From: Sipunculus nudus
Lineage: Eukaryota > Annelida > Sipuncula > Golfingiida > Sipunculidae
Length of the DNA stretch: 64,000 nt
Direction: 5' to 3'
Assembly: GCA_026874595.1 (NCBI GenBank)
Contig: CM049310.1
Span: forward strand, 83,243,056 to 83,307,055
A model generated the notes under the pieces. It was not told the DNA's origin. It searched no databases and saw nothing but the letters and a program-made list of their open reading frames with translations. Shown one piece after another: positions 45,001 through 56,191 of this stretch (position 1 is its first letter; each line of letters begins with the position of its first letter). The position numbers and the translations under genes are program-made.

Positions 45001-46663
45001 TTAAAGGGACATATTCACAAACCACATATGTGGAATATTTATGAAATATACTGTTTTCTCATTAATAAATTTGGTAAAAGTGCAATTAAAGTGACCTGCC
45101 TAAAACTGCAGTTACTCTTGTTTATTTTTTCCTTAGAATAAATTTTTAAATTGTCTTATTTTTATGTGCATTTAATAAAAATGTGTGCACGTTGCTGAAA
45201 TCATCAGGTAAGCTTCATGTTAGAGCGAAAAAAAATCAGGGCACGCCATTAGTAAGGAAGCCCGTTTCAGGCAGGTCATGTGTACTTCACCTTTACCAAA
45301 AATTCATGGTTTTATGTCAGTTTTTCGTTTTACAACTCTTGTACACAAGGGAAAATAATACTTGCAGCGGGTGTGCTCTGTGGAGCAAAATAAAACAAAA
45401 AAGAAATAGCACCTGGTTTGCCGTACTGTGCAACTTCGCAAATCCAAGATTTTTCAAGCTTCCAACCGGTGTTGCTCCTGTGTTTCCTCCTCCAGGTTTC
45501 CTCTCCTTGTTTAGGGGTTGCCACACATGAACAAGATCGGACCTCTGGACATATGGGAATTGTTTTTACTCTTAGAAATGAATAAAACAGGTCAACTGGA
45601 GATGGCATGTCGGTGTGCTGGCTCAGTTTGATTGGAAAACTTCTGGATCAGGTCAACCGGAACTAGCAGCACGTGATAATACGCATATTATTGTAAATAA
45701 TTAGGTACCTTTTAATTTCTACTACAGGGACTGCTTTACACTTAAAATTACATGCACATTTGCATATATATGTGTGTATTATCTCACGCTACAGTGGCGG
45801 ATCCAGGATTTTGCTTGAGAGGGGGCACAACTGCCTCAAAGGTCTGATTTTTAAATACTTTGCTCAGCATCTTTATAAAAAAAGGAATGTTTTATACAAG
45901 ATAACAAGGCCTGCTAAGTCTCCTTTGTGACCTTAACTGGTGGCACTTTTTGAAGGAAAGGTCTACGATAAATGGACAGGTCAATCTTAAATAAATTTAA
46001 AATGTTAAACTAGTGAATTCAATTAACTCTAATTAAACTCACTATATCTCACTCATCAACACAGTAAAAATTCAATATATATGGCTTTTGAGGATTTTGG
46101 GATACTACAAAAAGAAATGTTACTAAAATAACTAAACGTTGTGGCCATATGAAGAATGCAAGACAACCAAAATATTAAAATAAATAAATCAATAAAATTA
46201 TGAACGCTAAAGGGAGGCACGGGCGGCCCGGTGAATCCGCCTACGCGCTATTTGTTCATTTTACTGGACCAAAAAAATAACGGTCCACGAACTTTCTATC
46301 TCCAGTTAACCTTTTTTATACGTTGTTATGGCTCTGTATGTGAGTAAACACAATCCATGAACGTCTGTTTACTATATCAAAGCTGCTTGACCAGAAGTCC
46401 AATTTTGTGACAACTAAAAAAAACAAGAAAGGTTGAAAGATCTTGATTTTTGAAGTTTTTTTGGTACGGCTACCAGGTGCCGCGCGCAATATGTTTACGT
46501 TTATGGCACTGATCGCGCCCGGGGCAAGCTTTTTTCGTCACCTGTGTTCAGGCGTTAGCAAAATGTTTTAGAGTAAAATACTGGCAGCTACCATAATGTT
46601 TTAAGGAGATAACGCAATATTTATGTGTATTAAATATCTGTGATGTGAATATGTCCCTTTTAA
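45001..46663. mobile_element. piggyBac-like element with TTAA ends, interrupted
   Basis: TTAA at 45001-45004 is followed by AGGGACATATTCACA; at the right, TGTGAATATGTCCCTT precedes TTAA at 46660-46663. The inner ends are thus inverted repeats of about 15-16 bp, perfect over AGGGACATATTCACA apart from one extra A. TTAA duplication and this end structure point to a piggyBac-type non-autonomous element. The right half (46290-46660) matches 51035-51405. A hAT-like element at 45792-46245 interrupts it; without that the element would be about 1.2 kb. Confidence 0.68.
45792..46245. mobile_element. hAT-like MITE nested in the TTAA element
   Basis: Left end CAGTGGCGGATCCAGGATTT; right end GGTGAATCCGCCTACG, whose reverse complement shares GGCGGATTCA. 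The flanks TCACGCTA (left) and CGCGCTA (right) suggest a decayed target duplication. The related DNA at 50945-50975 runs through the same place (TATTATCTCACACTTTCACC) with no insertion, which supports the boundaries. No coding capacity. Confidence 0.62.
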
Positions 46664-47989
46664 TAAAAAGCTATTTGTCCAATAATCAAAATCAAAATTA
46701 AAAATTTTAATAAAAAAAAAAAAATTAGAATTTCATATCAATATTAATCACTAGGGTTGCCCCCTGTCGTCTGATACTAATATTACATTTCGATTGATCG
46801 CGGTGTCTGGTGGTGTCATTACGCGTTGTCGCTCTTTCTAACACTACAGTTGGATGCGTTTGGTGTTTACGTGTGTCGCGAGTCATTTCATCCTTTATCA
46901 GAGAGCTCCTATAATCAAACTTCCAGACACCCAATCAGCATGTCGCCACCTTGGATTAGCATCGTAGCCTAGACTTAAGGAGAAATAGGGTGTGAATAGG
47001 GGTCGAGCGCAGACTGACTGCCAGACAGAAGGCTGGAAGTCCAGGGCTGGTCGAGGTTTTTTCTATGAGCTCTGATATCAGCTAAATAAGACTCAGGTGT
47101 ACCACGCACGCACTGATCCTAATCTAATCGGGTCGTGTGCTATAGTGCTCCGAATCTGGTCTATGAAAAGGAATGTTATAATTTTGGTAAAAATATACAT
47201 TCTTACTGAAATGAAAAAGGTAGGGTTCCTGTATGAATACAACATGAGATATTTCTCATTTCTGCTGCATTTATTCTGACAGCAAATATCGACTTCTGCT
47301 GGATGTTTTACATTCTTTGGACGTGCCAGGAGTATGAGCTGGAGTATTATAGAAAATTATTCATACTGTCCAAGTAAAAAATAGATCAGAAGAGAGTACG
47401 GAAGTCTTCGTAGATTATCACAGAAAAGTCATAGGCCTATATATGCAGAAAGCTTCCGATTTTACACTTCGCTGCAAAGCAAAAATCATGGCAACCAAAG
47501 AAGTAATTACTTAAATATTTCTCTAATGCAAACACAAGCCCCATAACTCGAAGAAAAGAGGTCAGAGTGGCCTAATGTCAGGGTTCCGATAAAATTATTA
47601 AGGACTTCCATGGATCTTCTGTAATATTTTACAGTTTTTGTAATATTCAACGATTTGTGTCATGCTAATGGAGGGACAGAGGGAGGATGCATAAATGGTG
47701 CAATAGCGCAACATGACTGAAAGGCATGAGCTAAAAAAAACAGGACATAAGAAAAGTAATAAATGAGTTTGCATAGATTTAGAGGTTCAGGCTGTTTCAC
47801 ATATTTGGAAATGCTAAATTGAACCGTCTGACATCAATTTTAATGTTCCTGCGGGATTGGGAAAACATTTATTTTTTGACCATAGATCCCACATTGCCTT
47901 CATTGCCGTTTGTGTGTGTTCAAGCCATATCAAACGCAATCATAAACAAATTTCAGTGCTTCTCGGGAATGTAAATAAGAAGAATCCAT
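46664..47989. other. spacer, nothing recognised
   Basis: A-run at about 46713-46725. Minus frame 46934-46725 and plus frame 47097-47279 show no motif. Confidence 0.42.
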
Positions 47990-48190
47990 TAGAAGTTGGT
48001 GTGGGTCTGACTCATGATCCGACACTGGAAGAATATGAACCGAATAAGTGAATGTAAACATGGGTAGGAAAAAATATGCACCGTTGAACCTAGGAATATG
48101 GAAAAATAAGTGAATGAAAACACAGGTTGCGGAGAACCCCACATTAAGGACCGCCCACACCACGGAGGCCTGCATCCGTGGGAATGCATA
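47990..48190 (-). repeat. R2 interspersed repeat, left part, reverse orientation
   Basis: On the minus strand: CTAGAAATATGCATTCCCAC, GGATGCAGGCCTCCGTGG, then TTTTCATTCACTTATTTTTC and, again, TTTACATTCACTTATTCGGT, followed by GTCGGATCATGAGTCAGACC. The duplicated CATTCACTTATT block is a feature of this sub-type. Confidence 0.62.
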
Positions 48191-49195
48191 TTTCTAGTGG
48201 GCATTTGAAATTTGATCAGTTCTTGTAAATACGGCGGTGCAGTTGGATTTTTGCAACTGTATTCAAACACCAAAATCTTGAGGGTAAAATTAGGTAGCTG
48301 CATGCATCAAAACTGAAGATTCTTCTGTTTGTTCTTGTAATTAACCAGGCTGCCAAAGTTTACATTTTTTTATTGACAGAAGTTTGTGTTAATTCATACA
48401 GTGCTGAATTTGCATAGTCCAGTTCTGATATTACTAAGCAAGCACAATCTGTTTATCGGTTAAGTTGATTCAAACTAGGACAATAAGCGATTATAAAATA
48501 AAATGTTCGGTAAATTAATAAACTTACCTGATGCCCCTTAAACTCATCCCTTAAAGTGTAAGGCAGCATCACGCTAAACTATTGACAATTCAGCCCGTCA
48601 CGCTCAGGGACCGCTCCGTCATTCTCAGCGAACTACTTCCTTTGACTCGGTCAAGTACCGTTTAGTCTTTCTTTTTTTTTCTTACATGCGTAGTAATTAG
48701 TCGGAAGAACCCATTTCAGTAGATGTGTAAAGCGAGTTCAACTTCATGACATCACACCTTACGCAGAATTTTCTATGACCCCGTCAGGATTTGATCGATT
48801 ATTCAGTGCCATACGTACGTGTTCTGTGTGAGAATATTTTCGATTAAAGAATATATTCTGTTTAACCTTGGCCTTGTTACAAATTGGACATAACATTCAC
48901 TTTTTTGTGATAAGTGGGGGATAAGGTAGTGCCTTCATTTTGTTCTCGCACCTTTTGTGGGATTTAGAGATTTTCGCAATTTCGGGATAATATTGTCCTC
49001 CACTTTTTTATTTTCCACACGTTTCCCCAACTGTTAATTATGCATTTCATATTGAGAACATTTTGAATATGGTACTGCATGAATCAAGCGGCTCATTTAA
49101 TCGTCATAAAAGTTATGCTATAATATATTGTTTGCTGTCTGTAAATGGAGACGTTTTCAATCAAATTTTCATTATGAAGAAGAATGGAGATACAA

Positions 49196-49201
<6 letters not shown>
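48191..49201. other. AT-rich spacer, nothing recognised
   Basis: No supported feature. Confidence 0.44.

Positions 49202-49247
<46 letters not shown>
49202..49247 (+). repeat. (TA)n microsatellite
   Basis: About 23 TA units. Confidence 0.96.
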
Positions 49248-49250
<3 letters not shown>

Positions 49251-49826
49251 ACCTTCTGTTAATTTTAATTACACATGCGTATGCTGATATTAATGATATA
49301 TTCCATGAAGTCCTTCAAAAGAAAAACACGTGTCAATTTAAAGTATCTTGGAAAAAAATCTTGTCTAACATATTTGAACGGATTTCATCACCCTATTCAC
49401 TACATTAATACCTTCCCGCTGGTGTATTTTGGAAACATTTCACGTGAATTTTCATAATATTTTTCTGCTGACTGGGGAGTTTCTTTGCGTACACCTGTAT
49501 TTCCACCCTCGAGATTTATCATCAACAAGGTCCATACTGGTCTGTGCCTGTGCGTATAAAGTTAAATTTTTCAAAATTTGTTGAACACTTCACATTATTT
49601 CATGGAAAATAGTAATTCACGATATAAAACATAGTTCTTTACTTCAGATCTACGTCCCATTATTCCGCAAGATTCTGCCAGGTTATACTTTCACGTGCAG
49701 TTGATCCGTATTTGTACAGCTGTAAACGAAAAATGTGCAGTTCTAATTACTGATTTGTGTATTTTTTTAATATTTAATACGTTTTGTTCCCTTTGCAGAC
49801 AGAAACCCTGCGTTTATACCCATCGA

Positions 49827-49827
<1 letters not shown>
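49248..49827. other. AT-rich spacer, nothing recognised
   Basis: Short frames only. Confidence 0.44.

Positions 49828-49906
<79 letters not shown>
49828..49906 (+). repeat. compound (TA)n(CA)n microsatellite
   Basis: About 18 TA units followed directly by about 21 CA units. Confidence 0.97.
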
Positions 49907-49911
<5 letters not shown>

Positions 49912-50070
49912 TTTGCACTGGTATGAGATTCAAAACATTCTGGTTTATTTCTGTAATAATTATGTTTTGACATAATTTTATTCATAATTTATTAATAAAA
50001 TTGTATGTACAAAGTCGAGATTACCTAAGGTTTAATAAATAAAAATCCATTGTTTCCGATGATAAATTAC

Positions 50071-50252
50071 CTTGGTCCCTTGGTTTCAACTGCTTTATAC
50101 GCGTTTCCGGTAGGCCTTGTGTTATACTGACAGGGAACGCTTGGTTACAAGTTTGTCCAGTTGTAAAATTTCCGCAAAATGTACCATGGTTTCTGCGGAA
50201 CCAGACAGACTGGTCAGGAAAGTAGCAGACACACAACAAGTTCTGTAAAGTG
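50071..50252 (-). CDS. candidate internal exon, unknown protein
   Basis: On the minus strand a textbook acceptor, TTGCTTCCGTTTTGTCCTCATTAG, ends at 50253 and a donor GACCAAG|GTAATT lies after 50071. The 182-bp exon has one leading base, 60 open codons and one trailing base. It begins TLQNLLCVCYFPDQSVWFRR, contains NHGTFCGNFTTGQTCNQAF, and ends ...IKQLKPRDQ. Four cysteines and varied composition look like an extracellular module, but none is recognised. A later donor (CTTAG|GTAATC) at about 50025 is an alternative end. GC exceeds the AT-rich flanks. Confidence 0.36.
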
Positions 50253-50631
50253 CTAATGAGGACAAAACGGAAGCAAAGGGGTGTGTGGGGTGGCTCAACA
50301 AACGCCGTCGGCTTCTCCTCGTTAAGTTTCGTTCGGTTCACGTCAGGTTCCCCCAACACTAGATAACGATGGTTGGCCGGATATCATTCCTGGGTTTGAG
50401 GGGAAATCTGAGTGTACCAGCTGCCATGGTCGATCATAAAACAGTTGGCCGAGTCAAATTTCGTTTAGTTTTCACCTATGCAAACAAAATATTGTGCATA
50501 AAATATTACTGTGTGTCCATAACAATAAGTTAGACATAATTTTACTATGAATTCAAATTTACAAGGCAATGCTAGTTTGAATAATACTATCCGTCCGTTA
50601 AAAAGTTTGTGTTGTCACCTGTCTGTGTCTG
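50253..50631. other. spacer / possible intron
   Basis: The minus frame continues to about 50359 upstream of the acceptor but without exon signals. Nothing else. Confidence 0.4.
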
Positions 50632-50733
50632 GTCCCAGGTGTGTAACACGGAGGAACCCCTGAAAGGCGCACTCGTTTGTGAGTGAAACACGACTCTTGT
50701 GCACAGTCTCCCCGTTGAGCCTGCAGAGCGCGG
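50632..50733 (-). repeat. SINE-A, 3' fragment, reverse orientation
   Basis: CTCACAAACGAGTGCGCCTT and CTGCAGGCTCAACGGGGAG on the minus strand match the SINE-A body closely. The tRNA-like head is absent. Confidence 0.65.
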
Positions 50734-50924
50734 AAGACCACGGAAGTTGGTTTGTTTGTTGGCAAGATTTCGTAAGAACTGCTAAACCGATTTCTAGTTA
50801 CCTTTGTAACTGGTAGGTCTAGCCCAAGGGATTTTGGTGCGGCCCGGAGAATTTGATCCAGTTGGGTATGCGCTCTAATGAGCACTGATTCAGCAGTTGC
50901 TTGTAGAGAATGATATGCTGTTGA

Positions 50925-51405
50925 TTTTAAAAGTACATTTGCAATAATATGTGTATTATCTCACACTTTCACCGGCATTTAATGTGTCATTAATTCAAAA
51001 GTTTCCAAGAAGGACCTTGCATCTTCAATTCACGTTTTATTCGTCGTTAAGGTTCTGTTTGTTAGTAAACACAAACCATATATTTCTATTAACCATGACA
51101 AGACTGCATAACGAGGTCCGATCGAGGGAAAACGTGAAAGAAGAAACAGTGAACACAAAAGAATAACCGGCTGAGAGCCTGAAAACAATTGATCTGTGCA
51201 ATTGTTAGGTACGGCTACCGTCTTGCGTGCGCTATATTCATGTTTTGGGCCACCGATCACGCCAAGTGTTAGTGTATCTCCACTTCTCAACGGGATTAAA
51301 CAACCGGTTTTAGAACGACACCTGATATACACCATAATGTATTGAGGAGAAAACGCGATACTTCATGTATAATTAAACTAAGTGTTATTTGACTATGTTC
51401 TTTAA
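50925..51405 (+). mobile_element. related copy of the TTAA element (right part)
   Basis: AAGTACATTTGC, ATGTGTATTATCTCACAC, GTTAGTAAACACAAACCATA, TTAGGTACGGCTACCG, CACCATAATGTATTGAGGAG and GACTATGTTCTTTAATG match 45740-45791 plus 46290-46663 in order. The right end carries a decayed inverted repeat and TTAA (51402-51405). The left end was not found. The copy lacks the hAT insertion. Confidence 0.6.
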
Positions 51406-52513
51406 TGAAATGCGTTCATCATTCTTTTACTAGCGGGGTCCTTCGTGTTACCGGATAAAATCAAACCCATTCACCATATACCAGGATGGGCGCATTTTTA
51501 GATGGCCTGGCCGCCTTCAACAGATATGTCCATTCATTTAATCACGAGATAGCTTTATGGACGTCAGTTCCGATTCGCCACTGTATTAACCTGATGAAAA
51601 AGTCATCCGATAGAGCCAGTCTTTGACAGGCCATGTGAAATTAGCCCAATCTTAAATATTGATCCCGGTGTTCATTCCCAATTTACTGATATTAGTTGTT
51701 ATAATCAGATGTTTTATCATGGTATGTGTTAAGTTATTATCCGTTTCATAATTGGCCATACCGTAGTCATTTGGCAAAGTGCTCTCATAAATCATGCATT
51801 ACATTAAGAAGCGAGATCTGTCGTTGCAATCCCTCAATATTTCAACTACATGTCAAATAACCTTCATTTCAAATAACACGCAGTCAGGATAGATACATCT
51901 CCTAGGGAAGCACTCAAAATTGTATCCGTATCCCTCATATATTTCCCCCTTTGCAGACTAGGAATTAAATCATGCTTTCGTTATATATTACTATACATAA
52001 GTTATGATACTTTTTTAGGATTTATAAATAAAAAAACCCGAAGGTAATAGCGGTTCTATTGTCAGAGGGGTTAAATCCTAATATAGTACAAAAATCTTAA
52101 TGGGTTACCAGATATTTTAACATTTAGGTTGTAGCAACAGTTGTTAGGGATGTATTAGTTTCTTAAATGTTGGCTTATGAAAACGTATATGGTCATTTTC
52201 TGGAAGGAAGTGTAATATCTAAGAAAGTTTTATTATAATGTAGAAATGGTGGGATGAAAACAAGACCATACGTGATACTGGAATACTAATAATGATAATT
52301 GGCGATTCCCAAGTCATTTCGGCTCAGTGCTCACCTAAATCAGGGATTGTTGTAATTTCCTCAATATTTCAAACAAATATCAACTAACTTTCCTTATAAA
52401 TTCACTTATTCAGGGTAAATACTACAAAAGCACTCTTGTATTTGTATCTACCATTGTTATTTTCCTGACTGCTTTGCAGACTCAGAACTTAATTTATGCT
52501 TTCGTTTTAATTG
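51406..52513. other. AT-rich spacer, nothing recognised
   Basis: Two stretches are loosely similar (about 51885-51985 and 52375-52505: TCAAATAACCTTCATTTCAA versus ATCAACTAACTTTCCTTATA, each followed by CTTTGCAGACT and TTATGCTTTCGTT-like words), hinting at an old local duplication of ~490 bp offset. Confidence 0.35.
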
Positions 52514-52834
52514 CAGGGACGAAGCCCGGATTTACATGAGAATATTTATAAGAATAAGCCCAGAATTTCAATGTCCTTGTAACAGATTAAGACACAAAAC
52601 GAGAGAATAGTGACCGAGACATATCTGCTTCTATTTGTTAATTTATACCTGCAGATAAACGTGTACCGTAATGATTCGAAACTTGATGTAAACATGACTG
52701 ATATTTTCATGCTCTTAAAATTTCTTTCATACTGTAATGCAAAGTATTCTTCATCATTACATGCAAAGTCGAATGAGGGGGGGGGGGGGGGGGGGGGGGC
52801 TGGCCCCTTGCGACACCCTTTGGCTACGCCCCTG
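52514..52834. mobile_element. hAT-like MITE with long G-run
   Basis: Left end CAGGGACGAAGCCCGGATTT; right end TTTGGCTACGCCCCTG, the reverse complement of CAGGGGCGTAGCCAAA. A G-run of about 23 bp (52777-52799) is subterminal on the right. A clear 8-bp target duplication is not visible (4 of 8 match). No coding capacity. Confidence 0.5.
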
Positions 52835-53078
52835 TAAAATCCTATAATATATTACAATAATGTAAAGTAAGTTACGGCTAGATATTTTAACATGTAGAAT
52901 GGTAGAAGCAATTGTCACAGGTATATTCCTTTAATGTTTGTGTATGAAAATGTATATGATCCGTTTCTGGAAAGATGTACAATCTCTGAAAAAAGGGTTT
53001 AAAGTAAAGATGAAATTTTTAGATATATATTCATACGTGTATCTTCAAAATATTTCCTAGGATACACTATACGTGTAA

Positions 53079-53396
53079 CTAGAAATCTACATCCTCAGGA
53101 ATGCAAGCCTCCGTTACTTGTTTGCATTAACCTATTCAGCCAATAATCCCAGGTACATTATTATGTAACTGTACATTTGTGAATATAATTTGATGACGTT
53201 CCAAAATCCGGATCATGCGCCGGATCCACACCAAAAATCAAATCGAATCCTCAATGGCCCATTCCCCAAATGCTATTGAAATTTCCTTAGATTCTGTTTT
53301 TGATTGCGTGAGTTATATTGTGAACAAACACACACACACACATTTACACACGAACAGGAATGAACGCATTCCCTCCTGGCGGAGGCAGCAATGAAA
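53079..53396 (+). repeat. R2 interspersed repeat, copy 3
   Basis: CTAGAAATCTACATCCTCAG, ACATTTGTGAATATAATTTG, ATGCGCCGGATCCACACC, GGCCCATTCCCCAAATGC, GTGAACAAACACACACAC and the closing CTCCTGGCGGAGGCAGCAAT. Full length and collinear with 2554-2862. Confidence 0.78.
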
Positions 53397-54110
53397 TCGT
53401 TACCATACAGCATTGGCCAGTCATGTGTCTTAAAGTTGACATAACGTGGTTAGTGATAATGGCTGATTAAAAGTTATGGTGGAAATATTCCAGATGATAC
53501 AATTGATTTTACTACATGTCGAAACACAATGGACACGAAATTACCAATATAATGGATATAAATGGTACATTTATGAAGAAATATATGCACGTTGATATCA
53601 GATTTCGATTATTATTGAAGTTAATAGCTATACTATAAGGACATGTCAACATCGTGCGTCAACATGGTCCACTTAAAGTTAAATAAAAACAAAATAACGA
53701 CTAGCTGGCGCTGTTTGATGTCTGTCCTAGGAGACGCAGGGATTCTGTCACCCGGCAACACGGGAATCTGAGGAATGAACCATAAGCAACTCAACAAAGA
53801 AATCGTTTTATTGCTAGTGATCAATGCTACAATTGTCCTCTCACATAACTGTCGTGGATGCATGAACTGAATTTGTGAAGTCTTTCGAACCCCAGACGGG
53901 GACTGATGGGGCAAAAATTGCGCCCACCTTTCGACCGAAATAAAATCTGAAGGAAATAAAAAAATATACGTTTAATACCGAAAACGACACCGAATTCTGC
54001 ACTGTTTTCTTACCTTATTATGCATGTGACAGTTATGTATATATTAAAGGGAAATATCCCTATACCACGTTTGTTAAAATTACATTAAAAACACTGTGGT
54101 TGCCTTTTTA
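53397..54110. other. spacer with one good acceptor
   Basis: A minus frame 53914-53633 (93 codons) contains a strong acceptor (CTTATGGTTCATTCCTCAG) followed by IPVLPGDRIPASPRTDIKQR. There is no donor, and the frame then runs into low-complexity Phe/Leu codons, so I leave it as a possibility only. Confidence 0.2.
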
Positions 54111-54381
54111 TTCGCGAGGGTTTTAATTTTGGAAACAACCAAATCAGCAACCTAAGCTGTGCATGATATTGAAACTGGCCCATACATCCAAACATTAATT
54201 ATTGTAAAACACGCCGTACTCCCAGAGGCTATATCCACTGTGATACAAGTCAAAAGTTACCGACTCAACCAGAAATGAGTGAGATATTGCAGGATTCATT
54301 TTAACTTTAAATCAATACAATTACTACTGCAATTAGACTTTATAGTTTTTGTTGCAATCGCGATAACTAAACCCTCGCGAA
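54111..54381. mobile_element. inverted-repeat element with TTCGCGAGGGTTT ends, second copy
   Basis: TTCGCGAGGGTTTTAAT at the left and TAAACCCTCGCGAA at the right are inverted. The same ends occur at 36229-36650. The interior is AT-rich and non-coding. Confidence 0.5.
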
Positions 54382-54417
54382 ACGTCCCAAATGAAGAAAT
54401 CGCGAATGTAATTATCC

Positions 54418-54630
54418 CCATTGCTGGATCATACCACCGAGGAACCCCCGAAAGGCGCACTCGTTTGTGAGTGTAACACAGTCGTTGAGGACGGCCTTCC
54501 ATTAAGTCTGCAGACCATTTACCGTGGGTGGAGGCCGACCATGAAAGATCTCACAGCGGCCTCGGCTGAGATTCGAACTCATGACCTCCCGGGTTTGAAT
54601 CCTGTGGTCTACCCCAGAGCCACAGAAGCC
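54418..54630 (-). repeat. SINE-A, full-length copy, reverse orientation
   Basis: On the minus strand: A-box region GGCTCTGGGGTAGACCAC, B box GAGTTCGAATCTC, body CTGCAGACTTAATGGAAGG and CTCACAAACGAGTGCGCCTT, 3' end TATGATCCAGCAATGG. The most complete member in the window. The head is tRNA-like but cannot be folded into a functional tRNA. Confidence 0.75.
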
Positions 54631-55659
54631 AGTATCTCGGAAATGTTTGCATTCAGTCATGTATTAATAATATGAATCAATATACACAAAACTGCAAATG
54701 TTTATGCACCTTGTAAGTCTTTTCTGGTGTTCCTGTCCTTGGGCACACGTTCATTGGGGCCATTATGTTCAACTCCTGCACGACCCCCCCCCCCCCCTTG
54801 AAATCCTTAACCAGCTCCTTTTTCCAAGCTGGGTTCCGTCCTTCCATATAGATGCTGCCACCCCAATTTATGCCCGGCTAACGGCGGACGGACACTTGAT
54901 AAATTAATCATCCTCCCAGAACGAGGCTGGCCTCAAACAGGACGCCGGTAAAGCAAAGACCAAACTACCATGGCAACCAAGCAATTTATTCACAATTCTA
55001 TTAACATTCAAACCGCTATGGTATTTACCTTGTAATTGCATTAATCCGGTGGCCTGTTCCGTAGGATCTTGTCTTTTTGTATCAATTAGTGGTTTAAGGT
55101 TAATGGCTCTCGCGTCTCTGAACGTTTATGGACCAATCACCTGGCATTTAAGAGACATTTCAGGCATGCAAATCTGCTTCAAAGAACACTTTATCTTTTT
55201 TTTGTGGAGGTTTACAAATGCCTTTCAAATAGTTATATAACATTTTTAGAAATTTGTGCTATAATTTTCATTAAATATAGAAAACTCTTGTAAAAAAATC
55301 AAACATTCTCATCACAAGTGTAAGTTGTGGGATATGTATTTTATTAAAAATAAAAAAAATATATTACTTAAACGCGCATCGATACAGTTTATCAGGACGT
55401 ATACCAAAAACTTAAAATTAGTTTCGCCTTTTTCGAAGGAAACAATTACCAACATGCATAAAATTTAGCGTATTCACATTGTAAGTATTCTATATCGGAT
55501 ATTTCTCATTTGATTATTTATTTATTCATCGGGTTAGTTGTTTTATCTGCATGTACATGGGCACTGCTCCAGTTAGCCTTTGCCTGGTAACATATATTTC
55601 ACCTTGTTGCAAACGTAATCAAAGTTTGCAACATGTTCATAAGATGTTTTTTTTGGGAG
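54631..55659. other. spacer with C-run
   Basis: C-run at about 54785-54797. No supported ORF or repeat. Confidence 0.44.
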
Positions 55660-55860
55660 CATGGAGCGTGGAGGCATAGCGGTAAGTGATATAGACTCGT
55701 GACCGCAAGGTTGTGGGTTCGGGTCCTGATCAGACCGCTTATCACGCTAAGACTCCTAGCCAAAGTCTTTACCACAAGGGTGCTCTCTTTTCACCCAGGA
55801 GTGAATGGGGGACTTGTTAAACCTTTGCGGCAGGTAAATGTAGAATAATAATAACCTTAT
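55660..55860 (+). repeat. SINE-C, tRNA-derived
   Basis: A box GGCATAGCGGTAAG and B box GGGTTCGGGTCC at normal spacing (~45 bp). The body has CACCCAGGAGTGAATGGGGG, a motif type seen in SINE central domains, and the 3' end is AATAATAATAACC. Not related to SINE-A or SINE-B beyond the tRNA head. Confidence 0.62.
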
Positions 55861-56046
55861 AGCGCCCTGGTGGCTGCTTGGTTGTATGCTGCCTGAGGAG
55901 GAAAAGCCCCCAGGAAAAGCTACAGGAATGAACATGCCCGAAAGACCAGGGAGGTAAAGTCGGATGAGGCTTACATAGACGGTTATATCAGACTATAAAC
56001 CCTCTAGGAAAGAGCACACTGCTTATGAATTGTTCTCATTACATAC

Positions 56047-56191
56047 CTTCTACCAACCTATTTCATCCAACCACTGCTTCCACGGGAAGCTTCTGTGACA
56101 GACCGCCGTTTGACACTGCGCCAGTGATACACCGCTTCCCTGGTGGCAGTTTGCGGCAAATACTCCGCATGCAAGCAGTGTGTTGATTGAA
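56047..56191 (-). other. splice-bounded segment, possibly a non-coding or terminal exon
   Basis: Minus-strand acceptor GTTACATTCCTTCTATCATTCCAG is excellent and the donor TAGAAG|GTATGT is good, giving a 145-bp exon that is GC-rich. All three frames are open for most of the length, but each meets a stop within the last ~25 nt, so a normal internal coding exon is excluded. It could be a UTR or lncRNA exon, or a terminal coding exon; one frame reads SINTLLACGVFAANCHQGSG. Confidence 0.28.

Noticed and set aside
49695-49985. (CA)n-His-Thr ORFs
   Set aside because: Products of the compound TA/CA microsatellite.
51030-51335. 101-codon minus-strand ORF
   Set aside because: It lies inside the repeated TTAA-element copy and is not preserved in the sister copy at 46290-46663.
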